NCBI RefSeq assembly: GCF_001638985.1
Contig: NW_017265161.1
Coordinates: forward strand, 68,576-132,575
Source: Phycomyces blakesleeanus NRRL 1555(-)
Lineage: Eukaryota > Mucoromycota > Mucoromycetes > Mucorales > Phycomycetaceae
Length of the DNA: 64,000 nt
Direction of reading: 5' to 3'
Shown here: positions 46,089 to 56,847 of the stretch, in pieces
Layout: each line of letters opens with the position of its first letter
Numbering within the stretch: the stretch's first letter is position 1
Made by a program: the position numbers and the translations under genes
Notes under the pieces: generated by a model
Databases searched by the model: none
The model's input: only the letters and a program-made list of their open reading frames with translations
Told to the model about the DNA's origin: nothing

Positions 46089-46906
46089 CACTGCAAAAGA
46101 CCACTGATTTTAGTTCCTGAAAACCTGCAAAAATTTTACTACAATTTTCAATTTTTAATTTTTTCAAATAATTTCTATTTTTTTCTGTTGTGATTTCAGA
46201 TCGCTCTTTTTTAGCTGTAAAATCACACTACTGTCATTTTTTTGGCTATAAAATTACAAAATTGAGTTTTTTTTATATTATACACTTCTTTGATATAATT
46301 CTAAATTACACTGAAAAAACACTTATACAAAAGTTAATATAATATTTAATAAAAATTATATATATTCTTAAGGTTTCACTTTTTCTATTTCAAAATAAAT
46401 CATTTAAATATTTTTTATGTATTATAAATGTGAATATAAAAACAAATATTTAATCAATATATTTCAAGGGAACGAGACAAAAGGTTGTGATTTCATTTTT
46501 ACTGTGGCAATATTTTTGTGTGATTTTTCCCTTTGATATATGGAACTAAAATATCAGATTTTTTTATTTCACATGTTGTGAGAGGCGAATGTTCCATTTT
46601 TGGATTATTTTTCGTCATGGTCGAATCATCATCATATCAAATATTATAATTCTAAAAAAAGACTTTTAAAAAAATTGCGTACACTTTTAGTAATGTACGC
46701 AGTATTTGACTTGGTTAATGACTTAACGATATATGAGTATAATTATGATGATATGTATGGTAGATGTATCAAAGAATTACTTGGCATACTATAGTCATAG
46801 CATGGAGCAGTATTTTATCTATTTATAATTTTTTTGGTATATAAAGACCTTGATCAAGATCTCTTAAAATCTATATAATTTTTTTTTATAATTTAAAACA
46901 ATCGAC
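46089..46906. other. Left subterminal region of element 4
   Basis: About 820 bp of AT-rich sequence upstream of the transposase ATG. No gene is recognised. A short ORF at 46600-46794 has no support. Confidence 0.4.
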
Positions 46907-49900
46907 ATGTCCAATAATCAAAAGAAAGACAGTTATGTTATCTGCAAATGTCCAAACTGTACAAAGTTGAATAGCTGTGGAAAGAAACAGAAAAGACAAA
47001 ATGCACAACAACACTATGAGAAACATATAGTGCCTGTTGTCAAAGACGATGCAATGGGTAAATAACAAGAATAACTCAAGCTGTACATGTAAAATTAATA
47101 TAAATTAATTCATAAAATAGATGTTCCTGAAGAACATTTTGACGACATGGAAGTAGATAGTATTGACAGTGACAATGACAATGATTATGATTACGAGAAC
47201 AAAGGCGAAGGCGAATATGAAGACGAAAATAAAGAACAAAACATTGAATTTGATCAAGAAGGTAAGAAAATAAAATAAAATAAATGAAAAAAATAATAAT
47301 TGAAACTGATATATATTTTTTATTTTTTATTTTTTATATAATTATAATTGTAATTATATTTTTATTTCTACATCTTTACAACAATTATTTCTTTCCAGTT
47401 GACTTACCTTTGTCCCAAGAAGAGTCCATCTTTACTGCCGAAGATACAATTACAGGAGCATTTGTGGTTGATGGCAATGAGATTGAAGAAGGCGATACCG
47501 GTTTTGATTTTGAACAAGAAGAAAACTTTGATGAGACCAGTGAGACCTCGATAGTAGAATCAGGTATGAATTAATATGGTATAGACAATTAATCAATATA
47601 TTAATTTAAACTAACTTAACCTTTGTCTTCATAGTTCGTCCTTCGTCTTTTGATAACATACCCTTGTATATCCGCTTTGTTGCAGTATTCATTGTCATAT
47701 TTCACTTGATCTTTTTGGTGGAAAGTGGTGGATCGATTCTCATTGAATTTTGTAATACTCTACTGTTTCTCTGTGATATGTCTGGCGCCCTTCCACTGAC
47801 GATCAATAGCTTGAAGCATAAGACAGGATTTAACATGGCAACAGACGGAATGACAGTATACATTGCATGCTCACAATGTCATTCGATTTATCCTCTGGAA
47901 ACAAGTCAAAGAGTCTGTACATTTAAGAAATTCTCTCAATCTGCCATTTGCAACAACAATCTCTTTAAAGTGTCAACCGGAAATCGTTCTCTTCCAGCAA
48001 TGGTATATCCATTCAACTCTCTGAAGTACGCCTTGCAACAAAAATTCCCCAAGCCAGATTTTGTGTCCAAGATCAATTTGTGGAGAAATCGTCAAATAAT
48101 TGAAAACACCAAACTTGACATTTTCAATGGTGCAATTTGGAGTGATCTTAAAGACATCAATGGCAGAAGGTTTGTTGATGATAGCCAATCTTTAATGTTG
48201 ACTCTGAATATCGATTGGTTTCAGTCATTTGATGGACGAACACATTCCAGTGGTGCGATATATCTCTCTATCAACAATCTCCCACGAAGTGAACGCCTTA
48301 AGTCTGAAAATGTCATTCTTGTTGGTATGATGCCTGGGCCAAAGGAAGCAAGCACTGACAGCATGAATCATTACTTGAAGCTGCTCGTTGACGAATTGTT
48401 GGAGATGTACATTGGTGTAGAAATGACAGACTCACAAAATAGAAAGATTGTTGTTTGTGCTGCATTGATGTGTGTTGCCTGTGATATCCCTGCCACTTGC
48501 AAACCTCTGAATTTACTGGCCACATGAGCACATGCGCCTGTCACAAATGTCAACAACAATTCACAACTATAAAGAAGACCAGCAAGCTTGACTACTCTGG
48601 ATTCAAGTATAGCAATTAGGTGAGACGCACAAAGACAATGAATCTGGAACACGCTGTCAGCTGGGCAAATGCATTAAACAATACTGAGCAAACACGCCTA
48701 GAAAAAGAAAACGGCACTCGGTGGTCAGAGCTTCATTGGTTATCTTACTTTGACCCAGTCCGCTTTACAGTTATAGACCCAATGCATAACCTCTATCTTG
48801 GAACTGCAAAGCAAATGATTCAGATATGGCGCAAGTGTAACTACATCAATGAAAAGAATCAGTTAACTATGCAAGAGCTTGCCAATGGTATTGTTGTACC
48901 TTGTGAATATGCGCGTATAACAAAGAAGATTGCTGATGGGTTTTCGTTCATGAAAGCTGACGAGTGGAAGTTGTGGTGCGTCATATACTCTGCATTTGTT
49001 CTGAAGCATGTGCTCCCAGCCAAGAATCTCGAAAACTGGATTTTGTTTGTTGACGCATGCCGCTTACTCACAAAACCTTCGATCAATGACAAAGAAATAG
49101 ACGGAGCCCACAGTAAACTCCAATTGTTTTGTACAAGATTTCAGACACTGTATGGAAAATCGGCCATGACACCGAATATGCATCTACATCTTCATATTGG
49201 CGAGTGTGTTCATGACTTTGGGCCAATTTATGCTTTCTGGTTATTCAGTTTCGAGAGATACAATGGTTTGTTGAAGAATATCAAAACAAATCAAAAAGAC
49301 AGCTTAAAATCAACGATGATGAAGAGATTTTTGGAGAGAACATACATTGGCAGCTTCATACAATCTTTTGTCAACTATCTTCCCCAGTTCGCAATTGACT
49401 TTCTGCATCGCATTTCAAATAGTCAAGATCAATTAGCAGCATTGCATCCATCTTCTACTGCCAGTACCTTTTCTCCGTCTGACTTTGTTGAATATTTGTT
49501 AAACCCTCATCATTCTGCTTTGGGTTGTGAGCCATTGCCCCTTTCAGTGTTTCCAATTAAACTTGACCAAAGGATTACAATGTGCAAGGGACATTATGAA
49601 TGTTTACTGGAGTTTTACAGACACGCATATGGCAGTCACGATCTTTTTGGTCATTATTCAAACTGCGAGTCTAACCAGATTTTTGTCAATAACCGAATTG
49701 AGAAAATGAAACGGATATCTCTTCTTGGACAGAAATACTCTTCTGGATCTTATTTCCGCGCCTATTATCTTGAGAATAACAGTGAAGATAAAGCAGAATT
49801 TCCTGGCCATATACTCTATTTATTTCAACATTTGATAACCATCAACGAAACTGTCATTACCCATACTTTTGCGTTTGTTGAGTGGTACTCTAGTTATTCT

Positions 49901-50092
49901 TCGGGGAGTTACCAGCCAATGTTAAATGAAGGCATTGAGCTCTGGAATGAACCTTCTTCTGTATTTAATTATGAATGTATTATTCCAGTACATTGTTTAT
50001 ATTCACTAATCGCAATTACTAAATATAGGTTTACTATAACTAGTGAATTTAAACGTTTAGTAATCCCTTTACACCAAAAAATAGAAGCTTAA
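46907..50092 (+). pseudogene. TNP2-like transposase of element 4, frameshift and stop
   Basis: Exons 46907-47057, 47121-47261, 47399-47563 and 47635-50092, all phase 1 introns as in the other copies. Motifs: CKCPNCTKLNSCG finger; acidic exons; hydrophobic FVAVFIVIFHLIFLVESGG; NIDWFQSFDGRTHSSGAIYL; MPGPKEAS; then CDIPATCK, where a 1-base loss near 48500-48510 shifts the frame. The lost frame continues as SEFTGHMSTCACHKC. A TAG at 48617-48619 replaces Trp of paralogues (SEWVGRTK in element 3). After that DPMHNLYLGTAKQM and FGPIYAFWLFSFERYNG are intact to the stop. Total exon length is one base short of a whole number of codons, consistent with a single deletion. Confidence 0.9.
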
Positions 50093-50584
50093 ATAATATT
50101 AATAAAATACCACTTTGCACTCTTTTATCAATTTATTAGAAAATGTTTGATTTATTGTCTTATTGTTTCTTTGACCATGATGGCAACTTGTTTGCCTTGG
50201 TCTTACTAAGCTGCTTATCTCTTATTCCTTTAAATTTATGCTCGAACGGATGGGTATTATTTTTATTATTATGAGCTGCCTCATAATCCGCATCAAGTTC
50301 ATCAACAAACCTATCTCCCTATATGTCAATGTAAGTATTATTACACACCATCCAAAAAAATAGTTTTTTGTACTATACCTCTTCGCTTCTCCAGCTTGGG
50401 TGGAATCTCCAAAAAAAACTCTTTTCTGAGGACTAATCCTGTTTCTCTTCTTCTCTTTCGTCATCACCCTCAAGGTCTGACATGTAATCAGCATGGAGAA
50501 TACTGTCAACATTCTCTCCAAAGCTGTTCACAAAGTGTCTCCGATTGGCTTTCAAGGCAGATTGTCTTCTTTCACACGACTATA

Positions 50585-51932
50585 TACAGTCACAATCAAA
50601 AACGTTTCGACCTCTGAGCCCAAAAAATGCATGAGAGAAATCATGGCATGTATTCAACATGCAACTGCTCCTCAGTAATAAAAGCTAAAGCATTCAAACT
50701 TCAAATAAAAGATTATATATATGTTTATTATTGAAATATAGAAAAAAATAAAAGATCAATATTTTGTATGACCTCCTTTGGCCTCAATTACAGCCTGGCA
50801 TCGATGCTGCATGCTTCCGGCCAAAGTTGACAAAAGTTCGAGACCTATCCTTTGCCACTCTCGTTGCATTACAACCTTCAGATCTTCAACATTGTTAATA
50901 CTGGTCCTCTCGTCACTCATGCGCCTCTTGAGAGCCCACCAGATATGCTCGATGGGGTTGAGATTTGGGCTTTGAGTGGGCCAGTAGTCAAAACCTCGGA
51001 TCTCATGGCTATCTTTCCACCACCTCGAGTACAACCCAGTATGACAGCTGGCGTTGTCCTCTTGGAACACGAAGCTCCTGGTTTGTTCCCGCAAAAGATT
51101 TTGGAACCAAGGGAGGAAGTTCTGAGCCAAAGTGTTCACGTATTGGTCTTGGTTTACGTTACCATCTAGGAACACCAAAGGGCCAAAACTACCGGCCCAG
51201 AAACAGCTCCAGATCATCACACTACCCTTCCCCCACTTGGTTCCTTCAATGATATTTTCTTCCTTGAACCTTTCACCAACTTTTCTGATAGCTCTAGCTC
51301 CTCCATCATTATGCTCAACTGTGAACCGTGATTCATCTGACCACACTACACCTCTCCACTGGTCATCTGTCCAATTCACATGCTCACGGGCCCATTCCAG
51401 CCTTCTTTTCTTGTGGCTTTTGGTTAAAGCTGGCTTGTGAGCTGCGATATATGATCCGAAGCCCAAACACTTCAGACAACTGATTATTGTCTTTCTGCAG
51501 ACAAATACCTCCATGTTCTTTAAGGAAGCCCTTAGCCTAGAAAATGAGGCAAAGGGGTCCTTATGAACTATTTGAACAAGGTGTCTTTCTGTCCTCTCGT
51601 CAATCCTTCTAGGTCGTCCGGACCCTTTTCTTGGCTCGGGCAATCCTGTCTCGTCCACTCTCTTAATGATGTACTTGACAGTTGACAGACTCATGCCAAC
51701 CACCAATGAAATCTGGGTCGCCCCGTAATTTGCTAAATGCATGTATATGATGCATCCGTATTTATAGGAATTGGCCTTTTCATATGATCCGTGGGTGTTT
51801 TCTGATGAATTTGCGTCTTGCATGTTGGATTTGATTAATAATATTGGGAGAAAACAATGTTTTTATTTTTATTTTTTCGATTTTTTTTAGGCATTTTTTG
51901 CGGGGGTCGAAACGTTTTTGATTGTGAGTGTA
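50585..51932 (-). mobile_element. Tc1/mariner-type element, 1.35 kb, TA TSD
   Basis: Terminal inverted repeats TACAGTCACAATCAAAAACG (left) and TACACTCACAATCAAAAACG (right, other strand), flanked by TA at 50583-50584 and 51933-51934. One intact transposase gene. It sits in the accessory gene of element 4. Confidence 0.95.
50756..51823 (-). CDS. Tc1-type transposase, intact
   Basis: 355 residues from ATG 51823. N-terminal helix-turn-helix (GATQISLVVGMSLSTVKYII), then a GSGRPRRIDER AT-hook-like linker and a second HTH-like region. Catalytic DDE: Asp in VVWSDESRF, Asp in FQEDNASCHTG, Glu in SPNLNPIEHIW. By my count 35 residues lie between the second Asp and the Glu, against 34 in classical Tc1. 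The family cuts and pastes at TA dinucleotides. No stop or frameshift, so probably a recent arrival and possibly active. Confidence 0.94.
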   Translation of the reverse strand: MQDANSSENTHGSYEKANSYKYGCIIYMHLANYGATQISLVVGMSLSTVKYIIKRVDETGLPEPRKGSGRPRRIDERTERHLVQIVHKDPFASFSRLRASLKNMEVFVCRKTIISCLKCLGFGSYIAAHKPALTKSHKKRRLEWAREHVNWTDDQWRGVVWSDESRFTVEHNDGGARAIRKVGERFKEENIIEGTKWGKGSVMIWSCFWAGSFGPLVFLDGNVNQDQYVNTLAQNFLPWFQNLLREQTRSFVFQEDNASCHTGLYSRWWKDSHEIRGFDYWPTQSPNLNPIEHIWWALKRRMSDERTSINNVEDLKVVMQREWQRIGLELLSTLAGSMQHRCQAVIEAKGGHTKY

Positions 51933-52738
51933 TAAATATATAATATTTCTAATTTAATATCACATCTAGTATATTGTGTGCGTGTGTTTTTTACCTTTAC
52001 ACGTTGCTGACAAAGACAGGCCCATCGATTCTCTTCCTGTTTCTTTTCTCCTGTTTTTTTTCTTGCAACTTTCTGTTGCCAATGTGCCGCACAATCTTAG
52101 TTTGAAGAGTTGGCAAGTCCACCTTTTTCCCCTCTTCTTGACAACGAAGGTAATCGGTAACAGACTTCAGAACAAGTCTGTTTCCCTCACTATTTTTATT
52201 TTCATTGGTATTGTATTGGTCATACAATTTCTCTTTACTCAAATAATCACGCAACAATTGCTATAATATAAATGTATATTAAATTCTATCTACATAAAAA
52301 CATATTATGATTACTTACATCCAATGTTGGTTGACGCCCAGGCGACATGTCTTGCTCAACTGCATTACTAGCAGTGGCTTCGGCTTTCTCAGAAGATGTG
52401 TTCTTCAAAACAGTTTTTAAGACACCATTCATGGTATCAAGTTTCTCGTACACATCATAGATGTTACGAGTTCTACCCAACGAATCACCTTCAAGATTCA
52501 ACCGAGCTCTCTTTGGTGCCAGTGGTCTTTGATTGCTCACTGTTCCCTGTGAGTGTTGCAACATTATCGTCCTTATATCATTGGTATTTCTTGGTGGGCT
52601 TTTTTTTGATTTTTATAAAAACCGAAAATAAAATTAATATAAGAAAATTGAAGACTGCCTGGTTTTAATCTACCTTCCCACAGAAGGTTCTTCACCAAAA
52701 GCATTGTTAACTGAATTGTTATTGAGATTTCTTGACAT

Positions 52739-54541
52739 TGTGAATAATAAGAATAGCTTGTTTTTTTTTAAATCCAAAGGGTCTATTTATATTATGTTTA
52801 ATTTGGGCTTTAAGTTTTATTCTTTCTCAGAGAACACCATGATCTATTACATAACAAGAACAGCTTTGAATGTTTCCACTCTTGTTGTGAGTATTTTATG
52901 TGTTTCTTTAATTTAATTTTCAATCCATGTTTTATTCTTATATTATGTATTAGTATTTGAATAATATGATTTTATACTATACTCTGTTTTTCATATGTAT
53001 TAGCTGCTGGCATAGTGCAACCGCGTTTTCTTTCAATTCTAAGTTACAGACAAAAATTATTTTTTGATTTATTTATTTTTAAAAAAAAAACCCCGAATTC
53101 GTATTTAATAGAATAACCGCGCCCCTCTTTTTTATTTTCTCTTTCTTTAACCTGCTCTTCTCGTTTTGTCTCTTTTTATATGTCTTGGTAAGCTTACTCT
53201 TAAGATCTCAACTTTTATTAATACTTTTGGCTTTTAGAATCATCTTAATATATATTAGATAAACAATACACTCAACAAGCATTCAAAACAGTACAGGTAA
53301 TAAACAATCTCCTAACCAAAATGAAACACCTTGCTGACTAAATATCTTTTATTTTTAAAATGATAGGGCTTCTACCCATTTTGTAATAAAATATGTTTTG
53401 CTCTTGACACTATATACTTTCTGGTATTTTCAGTCTATGAAAAGGTAATATATATATAACGCAACTTAAATAATGTAACTTATCAATTCTTCTTCTCAGA
53501 TAAATATGTCACGCCTTTTTTTCAAGTCATACTGGTTTGCCCCCTTTTGCAAATGCGTGTCTATAATATATAAGTAATTCAAGTGTCTTTACAATCAAAG
53601 CGTACATATTAATAAAGTTTATTTTATTTCTTGCTTTTTATTTAAAAGAAAATATCAATCAAACAGATTTTTATTCTATTGCGAGATTTGTTATGAACCC
53701 CCATAAATGATCTAGTAAGTATGTTATTTCATTTTATTTCATAAAGAAACCTGTATTAATACTTCTGTATCTTTTTTTGCTCTAAGCTAATGTAGTTCCA
53801 AACAAATGTATTCTCCAAGAAAATACCAAGGATTTCATTTTCAGTTAAAGAAGTGTAAAACCAAAAAACGCGCCGAATACATGAAACCAATAAGGTAAGG
53901 AAGTATAGTATAAGTCAGGTCATCCAATGTATTCAAGCCGTCCAATAAATGAAAGTATAACATGTATACAAGTTGTACTATTCGGATACACACTTTTAAA
54001 GAAGTATTAGTGGTCCATATTAAATAGCTAAATATATTTTCCAACCATTCAAAAATCAATAAAAACCATTTTTTCCATGAGATTCTATTTCAAATGCGTC
54101 ATCTCTTGATGATGTCAACAAGATCTATTTAAGTTTTTTTTTACAATCATTCATTTGAATGCTGGTTCCTGTCAGATTTCAGACTGATTCTAGGTCAATT
54201 TTAGTGTGGTCTATCCAATAATATCATGTAATTAAAGCAAATAAAATTTTTTAAGAGGTAGAGAGTTCAAAGCCAATTCCATAACAAGTAGGGTTTAGGT
54301 ACGGTTTGAAGTTATGGGTGAATATATAACTAGAATTACAGATAATTATAACATTTCAAGAAAAGGGGGAATTATAACTATCAATTTATCTATTGATTTT
54401 AGTATCTATAATCTCATCATTTGGTTAACTAAATGAACCAATTTTTGTAACAAATACCAAACTATAATTGAACATAAACCACCAATTTTTGGAGGATTTA
54501 AACAAAAATTAAGCTACTTAAATCGGTTGTCTTTTGCAGTG
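52739..54541. other. Right subterminal region of element 4
   Basis: AT-rich with no defensible gene. CCAATAAG, CCAATAAATG and CCAATAATA occur near 53884, 53941 and 54214, echoing the subterminal motif of the other elements. Ends in the inverted repeat at 54525-54541. Confidence 0.45.
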
Positions 54542-54544
54542 TTA

Positions 54545-56358
54545 ACTACCAATCTGATATATATATAAGTTATTGACAGCTGATCTACTATATTTTTAAG
54601 CTGTTGACCACCAATTAGGTATATATATAAGTTGTTGACTGCCAATTAGGTATATATATAAGCTGATGACAGGTGATTAACATTTTATATAAACAGATGA
54701 TACTCAATCTGATATATATATATAAGCTGATAACAATCAATTTAATATTTATATAAGTAGATAACCACCAATTATATATATATATTAGTCGGTTATGGCT
54801 GATCTGATATATATATAAGCTGATTACAGGCAATTATTACTATATATAAATAGATGATATCTAATCTAATATATATATATAAGTAGACCACAGCCAATCT
54901 GATATATATATATAAGATAATCACTGTCAATCTAATAAATATATATAAACTATTGACAGCTAATCTCATATATATATAAGCTGATAACAAATAATTAATA
55001 CTATATATAAATTAATGATAATAGATCTGATATATATAGGCTAATAATGATAGATCTGATATATATATAGACTAATAATAGCAGATATCCACTATGTATC
55101 AATAAATGACAATCAATACAATATATATATATAGACTAATGATAGTGAATCTGATATGTATATAGATCAATGATGGTTAATTTGCACTATATATAAATTT
55201 ATCTCATCCGATTTACTACTTATATAAGTTAATAACATATCATATATAATCAATATTCATTAATAACATTTGATTCATTACTAATATTAGTCAATAGCAT
55301 TAGATCTATCATATTATATATATTCATACTTATCAATATCTAACTCATATCTAATCATCTCATTAAATATAACTTAAATACTCTAATCATATTTAATCTT
55401 TAATTTTATATATATTCACAACTCTTTTAAAATCTTTTTATATTTACATATAATATATAAATGTGTTAAAAATATAATACATATTAATAAGTTGACTTGT
55501 TTATATATATATTTATATATTTATATATTAAGATTTTGATTTTTATAAGAAAATTGATAAAAAAATATGAAAATTAATTTTTATTAATTCTGTACTTACT
55601 CTTTACATATGTTGATACTTTTATATGATATTACTAAATTGTCTTTATAAAGCAAAAAAAAAATATTACTTAGTAAGAATTTGAACTTTCATTAGAAGAG
55701 ATATATTTTATTTATTGTCGGAACGGCTTTTTGATAGTTTAAAATTAAATGTTTTTTCATGCCAAGCTTTTACATAGTTGCTATTTATATAACATATCTT
55801 CCCACACTAAAAATGCCAAGACTTCTCACGCAAGGTACATTCAGACTAACCAAAAAAGGAAATTTTTTGCGAAAAAAGCTATTCTTTGTTATTTTTTCCC
55901 ACGAATTCAATTGTATTGTTTATGTAGATCATTTATGCAAGATTATGCATGATTATGCATGCTATATAACAAGTATAGCCAAAAGTTACCAATTTTTTTC
56001 AGCAATGCAATTGTATTGTTTACATTACGCGAATATGCATAATGATGTATGTTACATAAACTTTATTTTGTATATTTTTATATATGTTTAAATTCTCTTA
56101 TATGTGCCTATATATAATTATGCAAGATTATGCAAGATTATGTAAGCTGAGAACAACTAATTGACACTATATATAAACTAATTATAGCTGATCTCATATA
56201 TATATAAGCTAATGATAGTTGATCTAGTATAAATATAAGCTGTTGACTACCAACCTGGCATATATATAAGCTGTTGACTACTAATCTGGCATATATATAA
56301 GCTGTTGATCGCCAATCTGGCATATATATAAGCTGTTGACCGCCAATCTGACATATAT
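54545..56358 (+). repeat. AT-rich satellite block, copy 2
   Basis: Same orientation and same array-core-array order as 17349-19360: TATATATATAAG-based units, then a core around 55600-56110 (contains TTTTTCATGCCAAGC and TTACCAATTTTTTTCAGCAA), then units again. Its right array is cut by element 5 at 56359. Confidence 0.85.
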
Positions 56359-56847
56359 CACTGCAAAAGGAGGGTGGATTTGGTTGAATTTTATTTTTTG
56401 AATTTTGGCAAAATTTGGAAAAATATTTCGAACACCATCATTTTTCAATATTTTTTTTTCTTGAGATGGAAATTCGCAATTTTTTCTGATTATATTAAAT
56501 AAACACAGATACAAACACAAATATTTATTAATTAGGCAATAAATCGCACAATTGTCTTAAAAAATATATGTTTCGATTGACTTGGCAGAAAAATAAAAAA
56601 TAAAAATAAAATATTAAATGTTAAATGTAGTATTTAATTATTTTTCTGGAAGGAAAAACTTGTTGTTACATATGCACCTAATTTAGATTTTTTTTTGTAG
56701 GGAGCCGAAGGTTCTAGTTTATTAGTGAGCCTCTATGCTGCAAGGCAAAAGAGGAAAATCACGACTTGTTTTTGGCTTTTATATTTTTACAATGTTTTTC
56801 TATTTATATGTTTGTGGTTATATATATTGTGGAGGTATGGAAGGAAG

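Larger units (their letters stand above)
50160..52738 (-). pseudogene. Accessory protein of element 4, split by Tc1
   Basis: Starts MSRNLNNNSVNNAFGEE at 52738. Further exons include about 52600-52310 (VSNQRPLAPKRARLNLEGD, then DVYEKLDTMNGVLKTV) and about 52257-51990 (basic, QEKKQEKRNRKR). After the Tc1 insertion it resumes at 50582 with YMSDLEGDDEREEEK and SWRSEE at a donor. The final exon, about 50325-50160, ends LPSWSKKQ. A TAG just before SSEKSFF is in frame. It matches the element 2 and 3 accessory proteins in C-terminal motifs and convergent orientation. Exon borders are approximate. Confidence 0.65.
46089..54541 (+). mobile_element. CACTG element 4, degraded, with Tc1 insertion, no matching TSD
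   Basis: The left end CACTGCAAAAGACCACTGAT and the right end CACTGCAAAAGACAACCGAT (other strand) are clearly paired. The 3-bp flanks are AGA and TTA, so no target duplication exists. The left neighbour is a transposase exon and the right neighbour is satellite. It contains the two convergent genes of the family and a complete Tc1-type element at 50585-51932. Confidence 0.85.
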
